Below are positions 30,545 to 38,650 of a stretch of DNA of 38,650 bases, one piece after another. Below the pieces are notes generated by a model. The model had not been told where the DNA came from, searched no databases, and saw only the letters and a program-made list of their open reading frames with translations. The DNA is taken from assembly GCA_023375785.1 (NCBI GenBank), contig SZWC01000083.1:148335-186984 (forward strand), read 5' to 3'. Source of the DNA: Penium margaritaceum (Eukaryota; Streptophyta; Zygnematophyceae; Desmidiales; Peniaceae). How positions within the stretch are numbered: position 1 is the stretch's first letter; every line of letters begins with the position of its first letter. The position numbers and the translations under genes are program-made.

Positions 30545-31368
30545 GCTTGTGGGATCCTTCCAACCATTTCCCCCTCGCCATTCATCCCTTTCTCCTCCCT
30601 CTTTCTTGTGTTCTCACAGGCTCCGGGCGATTGTCAGCCAGACGCAGTTGATACTGGTGGGCTTTTGGTTCGTAGGAAAACTTTTGGTTTGGAGTCCGAA
30701 CCAAAACCACAGGGATAGCCAAAACTCTGACTGCAGGTCCGCGGACAGGCTTTCAACCCTGTCAAACCCTATCACTGAAATCATTTGAAAGTAATTGAGG
30801 CACATCCAATCTGTGTAGGTGACTCCTCTAGCACATGCAAAGGGATATGCGCCTTCCGAAAGGTGTTTTTCATGTGGAAAGGCACCACGATGAGTGGGTA
30901 CCAAAGTAAGCATGAGGTGTTTCTTCGGTAGGTTTGACCTGCAGTTTGTCTGGCATAAATATGGCTAGAATTGACTAGTTTTCATGTGCTTTGGCATGTT
31001 AGAGAGTTTGTGAGTATCACTATAATCCACGAGATCATTTCTATCATAAACATATATGTAAAATTGAGGCCTGACTGTGTCTGAATCTCTGCTAACATGG
31101 TGTGCATGGACCAGAAAGCTCTTGCTCAGTCTCAGAACTTGTGAAAAAGAAGGTGGGAAACTCAAGTATTAGTCAGGTACTTCAGAGGTACTTTTTGACA
31201 GGGGGTTATTAATGTACAACCCGAGTGGTCTTCAAAAGTGGACTTCTAAAGTGGTCAGGCTTGTCGTCATGGAATACATCACCCTCAAATTCTGATAAAT
31301 TGTCAGAGTGTACTGCTACACAATGGTGCTGAAGAAGGAGACGGGACCCATCCAAAATTTTGAGGGTA
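30545..31368. other. No gene seen; 10-bp inverted repeat and shared 18-mer
   Basis: Contains TTTTGGTTCG (30663-30672) with its perfect complement CGAACCAAAA (30697-30706), and an 18-base string at 30607-30624 that recurs at 31688-31705. I saw no LTR edge for element 4 or element 5 here. Confidence 0.45.
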
Positions 31369-31700
31369 GCTGTGGGTTTGGGCTATGGAGATGGAAATTT
31401 GAGATCCACCTCAGACACAAGGGGCTGCTAGAGCCAATGAAGGATACAAGATCCTTGATGAGACAACAGTGACGGACGCAAAGAATCAGGCCTTTGCAAA
31501 GAAGAACATGGAGGACCTCATGCTCATGGTGTTATCTAGCATTGAGATGTAATGGGATGACCAAATCCTGGAAAAAGATTTGTGCCTTGAAATAATCCAA
31601 GTCATTCATGAAAACAATCTTTTTGACAATGCGACTCTTAACGGAGAAAATCAAGGAGGGAGATTATGTTATCACTGTCTGGTGTACTGTGTTCTCACAG
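31369..31700 (+). pseudogene. Copia gag N-terminal fragment (element 5 or a neighbour)
   Basis: LWRWKFEIHLRHKGLLEPMK resembles the start of element 2 gag (LWRWQFEVYLDDKGLLELV). After a frame change the rest continues (DAKNQAFAKKNMEDLMLMVL) to a TAA and then WDDQILEKDLCLEI. It lies just upstream of a protease/integrase relic of a somewhat different lineage, so it may or may not belong to the same element. Confidence 0.65.
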
Positions 31701-32560
31701 GCTCCCAGTCTATTCCATCGACAGCCTAGATTTTTTATGGTGCAGCCACCAATCACATGTGTCTCGATTGCTCAATTTTGCACTGTTTTCTCCTTGTTCC
31801 ACATCACTGATATCTTCTCCGGTGATGATACGCTTCTTACTGTTTGTGGATTTGGGATTGTCTCTCTGCCCGGGTCCCTTGTTCTCTCCTCATTCTTTTA
31901 TGTCCCCGATCTCTCCTTCTCTCTCCTCTCTTTCACCATGCTCAATGAAACCGGTCTTACCACCACGTACGCGGTCGGCCTAGTGACGATAACCGAGCGG
32001 GTCACCAGCCGTGCCCACCTATATGGTCGCCGTCCATCTGGTGAGAGCCTCTATGAGGTCCTTGCTCCGCATCCTATGTCTTGCCAATCTGCTCATGCCC
32101 TCATCACGCTCCCTCGTACGTCACACTCTCACTTACTCCTTCGTCATCTCTGTCACCTCCCCACCCCGGCGGTCTCCTCTCTCTCGTGTCACTCTCCAGC
32201 CAAAGGGATCACCGACTCCTCGCTTCACGTCCCTTGCACTGCTAATTGCATCATGTGTGTGGTCAGCAAGATGCACCACCTTCCCTTCCCCCTGTCTGCC
32301 TCCTGCACTGCAGCTCCTCTCAAGCTTGTCTACGCCAATCTCCTTGGCCACCTCCAAGATGTGCCGTTTGCTGAGCATACGACGTACGCCCTCACCCTCA
32401 TTGATGACCACACAAGATCCACGTGGGTGCCCAACCTCCACTCTCTCCTTTTCGCTTTTACGGTGGCCCACCCTCTCCCTCCCCTCCTCCCCTCTCCCTC
32501 GGTCTCTCCGACCTTCTACCCGGGCTTTCCCTGCTTTCTCCCTCCTCTCCCCCAGCTCTG
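31701..32560 (+). pseudogene. Element 5 protease and integrase relic
   Basis: Protease remnant (YGAATNHMC in one frame; GSLVLSSFFYVPDLSFSLLS in the next), pre-integrase segment (LLLRHLCHLPTPAVSSL, then the C..C block and KMHHLPFPLS), and integrase start (APLKLVYANLLGHL, with the first Asp changed to Asn; YALTLIDDHTRSTWV). It is closest in pattern to element 1. The integrase core after this is lost, and pyrimidine-rich sequence follows. Confidence 0.75.
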
Positions 32561-32878
32561 ACTCCAACCAAGCGACTTGCTCAGCCGTCCATGCCCCTTC
32601 CGCCCTCCTCCTTTCCCCCTCCCCCAGACGCTGCTCACTCCCTCTTCTCAATCAAGGACATCCTTGAGGATGGAAATGCACCCTATGCCCGCGGCCTCTC
32701 CCATGATCCCATGCTTTTCCTCGTAATCTCGCCTGCCTCTTCATCCATTGCGCTCATACGTCCATCTGGGTCGCCTGACCCCACTCCCCCTCCACCCCTC
32801 CAGCCTGCTCCTCCCTCGACTCTCCACTCATTACTCCGTTCTCTTCTCACGTCAGAGACCCTCGCCCCCCCTTCCCAT
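32561..32878 (+). pseudogene. Element 5 proline-rich spacer, first part
   Basis: Open frame rich in Pro and Ser (PPSSFPPPPDAAHSLFSIKD), ending just before a small perfect hairpin. It resembles the low-complexity linker between integrase and RT in copia Pol. Confidence 0.5.
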
Positions 32879-33535
32879 TGTTAGCTACTGAGCTAACCAC
32901 CTCTGGCAGAGAAGCCGCGAAACCAAAAAGCTCACAAAGGTTTTTAGGCCTTCTTCCTTTGTTGACGTGTGTCATGCACCCCAAACTTAATCAGGCATAC
33001 ACTTTACCTTCAATAGTACCAACGCCTTAGCATTATATCTCAAGAAGAGCTCAAATTGTCAATATGCAAGAGAGCATCAAGCAAGGGTTGATTGATCAGC
33101 ATGCAAGACAAGTCCTTTTATAGCTGTCTGTCTAGTCCTAGAACTAAAAAGCACATTCTTGGGAAGTGGCCTGAACCAGCCACATCACCAATAGACTTGC
33201 ACTGTGGGCTTGACACATAAGCATCCTAGTGTCAAGGTGACAGACCAACCATGTAGCGTCAAAGAAGCTATGGACTTTCTTTCTTGGAAGCTTCTATAGC
33301 AAACAAGGTATGCATGGGGCCAGAATCAAACTCATGACCTCTCACTTGGCCAAATCAGCAAAATGGACAAGGTAACCACTCACCCACATGGTGTACTCAC
33401 GGGTGATATCTCACAAGACACAGAGCATAGTTGAGTCACAATACAACGGATCTAGGGGTCATACCTCCACAAGGGGCAGAGCATTCCTGATCCATCCTAC
33501 AACACTGAACAAGGGGCAAAAACATTCAACAAAAA
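32879..33535. other. Non-coding insert inside element 5, SINE-like part
   Basis: About 650 bp without coding sequence splits the proline-rich spacer. It starts with the hairpin GTTAGCT/AGCTAAC (32880-32897) and ends in an A-rich run with CATTCAACA. The TGTTAG...TTCAACA ends could suggest a solo LTR, but no target duplication is visible. Minus-strand tRNA-like boxes at 33321-33385 suggest a SINE. Confidence 0.4.
33321..33385 (-). repeat. Candidate SINE with tRNA-like A and B boxes
   Basis: On the minus strand GGGTGAGTGGTTACC (33371-33385) resembles a tRNA A box and GGTCATGAGTTTGATTCTG (33321-33339) resembles a degenerate B box, about 45 bases apart. This is how tRNA-derived SINE heads look. 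Element ends were not determined. Confidence 0.35.
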
Positions 33536-34440
33536 AACAACAAAAAAATTCCCCCCCCTCCCCATGCCCCCCTTCCCTCCTTCACCCCCATCCTCCATCC
33601 CATGTCCGGGGGACCTACATCCTCGCACCCCACCTTCTCCGTGCCCTTGGCCCCCTCCTTGTCCCCACTCCCCGGCCTCAGCTTCCCTGGTGTGATCCCC
33701 GCTGTCGTCCCGTGGATGTGTCTCCCCCCTCCCCCCCCACAATTGCATCCCCTCCACCAGTCCTCCCCTGCCTAGTCTCCCGCTTGACCCCATGTATCCT
33801 GCCACTAGCCATCCTTCCCTCTCCCCACCCTCCCCTTTTCCCCCTGTTTGTCCCAACGGGACTCCACCCACCCATCCCAGCACTCCTTTCACGCCTCTGA
33901 TCCCGCTCTCCTCTTCTTTTACATGCATCTTCTCCACCCCTCCCACACCTTGTGCTCCCTTTCCAAACTCTACTATCTTCCCTCCCTGCACGCCTGCCCC
34001 GCCTCCAACCCCCCTCCCCCTACCCCCTCCATCTGCCTCTCCTTTCCACATCCTTGCTCCCTCTCCATCCTCATCCACCCCACCTTCCCTGGCCATGTCG
34101 TTATCCATCCCGCCTCCTCCCCCTCTCCTCGGCCAACAGCCTCCCTCATCTCCTACCTCGTCCCGCACCCGCTCTCACCGCCCTTGCGTTCTCCTTCGTA
34201 CCTCCACTATCCCATTCAAATCCTCCCCATATGTTCCACCTGCACATTGCCACCCCCTTTGACCTTACACCCTCCATCCCAGCCACGCACACATCCGCCA
34301 CTTCTTCCACCTCCAGTTCTATCACGCTTGCGATATCTTCACCGACTCTCCCTTTGCTGGTGCTTCCGCCACTGCCGCCTTTGCACTCACAAAATCCTTT
34401 CTCTCCCTTCCTCTTCACCATCCTGCGTCTCTTTCCATTG
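33536..34440 (+). pseudogene. Element 5 proline-rich spacer, second part
   Basis: Very pyrimidine-rich sequence open in several plus frames (Pro/Ser/Leu-rich) up to the RT start. Because of the composition, open frames here mean little. The position between integrase and RT is what supports the call. Confidence 0.5.
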
Positions 34441-35466
34441 ATCTCTCCGACCCACCCATCCTTGCATTATCCCGTCCCGACGCTGCTGCCTGGCATGCAG
34501 CCTGCATTACTGCGCCTAATGTCCTCCGTGAGCATGGTGTTCTTGAACTCGCCAATCGTCCACAGGGTCCCACTGTAATCATGGAAAATTTGTTCCTCCA
34601 TGTCAATCTCACCCTCACCCACGCTATCGATAGCTATAAGGCTTGCCTCACCACGAAGGGATCCTCTCGGTTCCCCGGCATTGACTTTGGCCACACCTAT
34701 GTCCCGGTCGGTCGATTCACCACCAATGGCATTGTCATCTGTGTGGCAGCCTACTTCCAGTGGGAGCTTCACCAGATAGATGTCAACAACATCTTCCTCC
34801 ATGGAAAGCTTGAGGAGGAGCTCTACATGTCCAGCCACCAGGCTTCTCTGACGGCACTATGTAGGGCTTTTGCCTCTTCCGTGCCTTATACGGCCTCCGT
34901 CAGTCCACCCATCAGAACGAGGACCTCACCTCGACCCTCATCGGAGGTGGGTTTTGTCCCAGTTTTCTGGATTTCTCCCTCTTTGTAGGTCACACATCCG
35001 CCACCTTTTTCCTTGTCTACGTCGACGACCTCCTCATCACGTTGCCCTCCGCCCTCATCATTGTGGTGGCCAAGGCATTTCTCTCTGCATTCTAATGGAT
35101 GAAGGACCTTGGTCTGGCTGCCATGTTCCTCGTCACGCACATCAAGCGCCTCCCAGGGTCCCTCCTCATTTACCAGGAGTGTTTTATCCACATGTTAGCT
35201 GAATGTTGGTGTCTTTACCTTGTCTCACCCCCTCACCTCTGCCTCCTCTCCGATGCCACTCGCAGTACAACTCGCACTTTTTCACTCACGACATCAAGTC
35301 GGATGAGCTCGTGTCTGTCATCACTTTCCAGTCCATTATTGGTGACCTCACATACCTCGCCAGCACCATCCATTTGGACATCCCCTATACGTTCAGTGTA
35401 CTAGCCCAATACGCATGCAAGCTCCGCAGTGCTCACCTGAGCGCAGCTGAGTACATCGTGTGGTAG
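34441..35466 (+). pseudogene. Element 5 reverse transcriptase (decayed)
   Basis: RT motifs: NVLREHGVLELANRPQGP, KACLTTKGSSRFPGIDFG, LHQIDVNNIFLHGKLEEELY, YVDDLLITL at about 35018, MKDLGLAAMFLVTHI, and FQSIIGDLTYLASTIHLDIPYTFSVLAQYA. Frames change near 34860 and 35200; stops include TAA at about 35093 (before WMKDLG) and TAG at 35464-35466. The order and spacing are those of copia RT; the DVNN motif is shared with element 1. Confidence 0.85.
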
Positions 35467-35995
35467 GCGATCAGTTCTTCCCATGCTGGCCTCGTCTTCC
35501 CACCAGGTTTTGAGGTCACGCTATGGAGGAATACACCAATAGCGATTATTCCCGGGACTCCAATGCCCGGAGTCGCAGTGGCTTTTTCTTCCTCCTTGGT
35601 GAGGCCGTTGTCTCTTGGCCTGGCAAGAAGGGTTGTGTTGCCTGCAGTTCGGACAAGGCCAAGTATATGGCCATTGGTATGGCAGTGGCTCAGGTTGTGT
35701 GGCTCCGTCGCCTCCTCCGTGACCATCATCTCCCCGTCCCCCGTGTCCTCCTTCATACTGACAGAGAGATCTGCCGCACCAGTGCTAAAAATTCTTTTGC
35801 ATGTTATAGGCATACAAATCACATAAGTGTCGAGCACCACTAAGTGCATGACGTCGTCAAGGCCGGGGAAGTCAACCTTTAGTTTGTCCGCATTGATTTT
35901 CAGCTGGCATATTTCCGCATAAAGGTCCTCCACCAGCCAACATTTGCAGTGAGTATCGGTGATGTCGTTCTTTGCTCCGTCCCGTTGCCCACCTG
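35467..35995 (+). pseudogene. Element 5 RNase H (decayed)
   Basis: From about 35520: SDYSRDSNARSRSGFFFLLG, AVVSWPGKKGCVACSSDKAK (the STEAEY box is degraded to SSDKAK), VVWLRRLLRDHHLPVP, LLHTDREI in place of the CDN block, and HTNHISVEHH followed by TAA. VHDVVKAGEVNL, TAG and a degraded C-terminus follow. Clearly the copia RNase H end, inactive. No 3' LTR was recognised after it. Confidence 0.82.
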
Positions 35996-36969
35996 AGTTG
36001 TGCACCATCTCCCTCTTGTCCTTCTGGTTTCCTCCATTTGCTGCCTTGTCCTTTGCAGGCCGGCCGCTGTGCTAGTGTTGTTGTCTTCTCGCAATCGCTC
36101 TTCCTTGCTTTCACTGGCCCTCTGGCACCTGCAATCGTAGCTTGCTTCCTCTCCCCCTCCCCCGTCTCCCCTCTATCCTGTGTAGATCCGTTGTGGTTTC
36201 CTTTGCCCTCCCGGTTGCTGGAATGCAGGTACGTGCATCTTACTTTGCCTGCACCCTGTGTCACATCTCGCCCCCTGTCGTCCATTGCGCTGTAGTGGAG
36301 AGCTGTGTTTCCAACTTGACCTCCTGGCGGGGAGCCTTCTTCTAGAGGGGCGTGGGCTTTTGGAGGGGAGTGGGCTGCGGGAGAGGAGTGGGATGAGGGA
36401 GAAGTGTGGTGCTATCGGATGGGAGTGGGCTCCTCGAGGGACGTGGTATTCCTGGAGGGGCATTGCGCGGCTGGAGGGACATTGTGCTGCTACGGTGGCA
36501 CTTCTAGATGGGTGCTCCTGTTGAATTGCTTGTGGTGGGTGCCCCTTGCTGACGTGGTGCTCCCTGCCCAGCTCTGCTGTGGGCACGGCTGTTGGGGTGC
36601 AGGATCTGGAGAGGGTGCAGCTGGGGATAGTGGTGTGCCAGTGGCTCTTTGACTGCTCCTTGGCCATTGGCATCCTGCTGGTAGTGCGTAATCGCTACCC
36701 CTGAACCGAGTGCTGATGTTGATCTAGGGAATACAGGGCCATGCTAGACAGCACACGAGCTCTGGTGGTGAGAGAGAGAATGGCATCGTCAAAAATTGGC
36801 TGAGTTTAGAACGTGCGGGTTCATAAACAAGGGAGAGAGTACAATGACCCCTACTGAGAGCTTATGTACTGGGGACTGGCAGCTAGCCCACCAGGCCCCG
36901 CCATCCCCATCATGCCAAAAGGCACAAAAGGGAAATACACATGTCACAGAACATGAATCCACACAATGG
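35996..36969. other. No gene seen; G-rich imperfect repeats
   Basis: From about 36345 to 36500 the plus strand carries imperfect copies of GGAGGGG(A/C)(G/A)TGGGC with 20-35 bp spacing. Open frames in this part come from composition and have no family match. The 3' end of element 5 should fall somewhere here but no LTR edge is visible. Confidence 0.4.
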
Positions 36970-37360
36970 AGGTCTCCCGAGGCACAGGAACAAACAACCG
37001 TGTGCCTGGGTCTCGACCAACAAGAATATATGCAATATACCCAAAACACATCCAGAGTCTACAGTGACATACTAGCATCACCTGCAAGCCAAGCTATGCA
37101 AGTTTAGGCCTCCCAAGACACTAGAACATGTAACCGGGCATCCGGGTCTCGGCCACATGCAAACTAAATATGTTCGGCAAAAGGTCAACAAAGACTCGAT
37201 CGATCAATATTGGGTCTCTCAAGGTACCGGTACAATCCACAGTATACCCGGGTCTTGACCAGAGGGAGAGTGCACAACCTATCAGAGACAATATGCGGCA
37301 TATCATCATGGGATCTCCCAAAGAACTGGCACAAACCACCAAGTTCCTGGGTCTCGGAAA
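36970..37360 (+). repeat. Four degenerate direct repeats, about 50-bp core
   Basis: Each core starts near GG(T/C)CTCCC(G/A)AG, has a GACAC/GGCAC-ACAA middle, and ends CCTGGGTCTCG(A/G)CCA or a close variant: 36971-37020, 37107-37156, 37211-37261 and 37309-37359. Starts are 136, 104 and 98 bp apart. A weaker fifth match may lie near 37440-37485. No coding frame follows the repeat. Confidence 0.65.
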
Positions 37361-38066
37361 CCTAGAAAACTCTACCAGAAATGCATGGGTGAACTAGGTG
37401 GCTATAATGCACCATATGTGTCAGAAAAGGGGTGATGTAGCTACTCGAGAACCATCAGCACAAACTAGGAAGCTCTCGCTACACAATACTTAATGACAAT
37501 CAGACAACTCAAAGCCCATACACCAACACTCTCCTTGGATTGCACGAGCTGTCAACAAGGCACCAGCTGGAAAGACACATACAATCACCCTCAATGAGAG
37601 AATCCTGCGAACATGAACCCTAACACCACTGTGCCCGGATAACTGTGCCCCCCCTCTATGCATAAGGCTACAAAACTATCACACATGAAGAACAGTACAT
37701 CTCTCCCTGGTTCAAACGATTCTGAAAAGAACAATCAAGCAACGGCAGCACATGAAAGTAGCAAGAAATGTAGAAGTATCACGAGAGAGGGGATGATGAG
37801 GCTAAAATGACTACCATGTGCACAACTCACTCATGCACTGTCTAACGTCTCTAACTCACCAACTTGAGGGTGGTACAAGAAGATTCATTCAGTCTCACCT
37901 CACACGTATGGAGATTGCCAGAGATCCCAACTGGCAGGGTCCTGGGTGTCACTCTCATCGGACTCAGAGGGTGCAGGAGTGGAGAAGACGCTGTCGAATT
38001 GTCCATGGGCGGGAGAGGAGAGAGAGGCTGAATCCCTCACATCTGCCAGAGTTCCTCACCAACAGA
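37361..38066. other. No gene seen
   Basis: Ordinary-composition DNA. No element motif, RNA gene or persuasive open frame was found. Confidence 0.4.
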
Positions 38067-38627
38067 CTATGGAGCTGTGAATGTGGAGAAGAAGGTGCTG
38101 GAAGCTCCTGGAGTGGAGGGCAAAAACGGAACCTGACCTGTGTGTGTGGACATGACTCCTACAGTTGGTACATCAACTGCATACTCCAATGTGCGTAGGT
38201 GCTCCTGTGCTACAGTCAACTCGCCTTGGAGGAGAGAGCCACACTTACGTATCTCAGCATGATCCTCTTGAGTGACTATACGAATCTCAAACTCAACATC
38301 CTCGAGCACCGCTAGCACCTCGCTCTACGTGGTAGACAAGGAGTCTACCACTCCGCATAGCACCTCCACCTCCATCTCTGCTGCTCGAAAGTGAGTGAAT
38401 GCATGCTCCCCGTCTCTTGGAGAGGCTCCTCTCCACATTTCCTGGGACTGAGGAACACGGTCAACTAGGGAACGTGGAGATGTGTCAGGCTGTGAGACAG
38501 GAGATGTGCAGGGTTGTGAGGAAGAGAGAGATGGTCCACATGCAAAGGAGAAGGGTGGGGGTGAGTCAAAGGATGTCTCCAAGCTGTCTAGGGTGTCATC
38601 ACCACCCACTGTCTCATGATCCTGATC
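38067..38627 (-). pseudogene. Unrecognised open stretch with one TAG
   Basis: The minus strand stays in one frame for about 185 codons apart from a single TAG near 38322-38324. It begins with a Ser/Pro-rich segment (SFDSPPPFSFACGPSLSSSQ), then a hydrophobic/acidic segment that could be helical (AEMEVEVLCGVVDSL, then VLAVLEDVEFEIRIVTQED, LLQGELTVAQEHLRTLEYAV). I recognise no family. It could be an exon of a host gene, a retroelement gag, or chance; the start lies at or beyond the window edge. Confidence 0.3.
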
Positions 38628-38650
38628 TCATGAGGCGCTGTACAAGGGTG

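Noticed and set aside
32879..33531. Solo LTR reading TGTTAG...TTCAACA
   Set aside because: Ends look LTR-like but flanks CCCAT and AAAAA do not match and no second copy is present in the window.
33497..34578. Several 150-220 codon ORFs on both strands
   Set aside because: Consequence of extreme pyrimidine bias (few stops); all frames give Pro/Ser/Leu or Gly/Glu-rich products.
36970..37360. CRISPR-like array from four spaced repeats
   Set aside because: Repeats are degenerate with uneven spacing, in a eukaryotic transposon-rich context, with no cas genes.

Overview
The window is eukaryotic nuclear DNA that is almost entirely transposable elements; I see no intact host gene, no rRNA or tRNA gene, no operon and no CRISPR array. 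Ty1/copia retrotransposons with the gag-protease-integrase-RT-RNase H order, initiator-tRNA-Met primer sites and a MuDR/Mutator-like (MULE) transposase fit a green-lineage genome (moss, lycophyte or charophyte-type alga). The species cannot be fixed from this sequence. A 73-N gap inside a CT microsatellite and two single-N placeholders show that it is a draft assembly.

Layout. 1-292: flank without a gene. 293-8049: element 1, a complete but decayed copia element on the minus strand (LTRs 293-845 and 7513-8049, about 93% identical by eye), with a CpG-rich leader full of CCGCGG motifs. 8050-11650: MULE transposase pseudogene on the plus strand. 11990-12316 plus 17853-18452: an old copia gag (element 6, minus) split by element 2. 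12317-17852: element 2, a young minus-strand copia (LTRs about 98% identical, perfect 5-bp target duplication GAAAC) that carries stops, a frameshift and active-site changes. 18453-19722: no recognisable gene. 19723-20302 and 27913-30544: two halves of element 4, a minus-strand copia interrupted by element 3. 20303-27912: element 3, a complete plus-strand copia whose 3' LTR has had its middle replaced by a piece of element-2-type LTR. 30545-36000: relics of element 5, a plus-strand copia with long proline-rich spacers and a SINE-like insert. 36000-38650: no recognised gene; it holds G-rich and degenerate direct repeats and one open stretch near the right end.

How the parts relate. Each element would copy itself by transcription from the 5' LTR, tRNA-primed reverse transcription and integration, but every coding region seen here is broken, so none looks autonomous. 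Relative order can be read from nesting: element 4 is older than element 3, which is older than the element-2-type LTR fragment in its 3' LTR; element 6 is older than element 2, the youngest complete insertion.

The observations most worth checking are: a primer-binding site in element 2 that matches the anticodon arm of initiator tRNA-Met (half-tRNA priming, as in Drosophila copia) while elements 1 and 3 use the usual tRNA 3' end; LTR hairpins in the element-2 family that keep their pairing through sequence change; and a strong excess of TAG among premature stops in five different elements. I did not find a convincing new multi-gene system.
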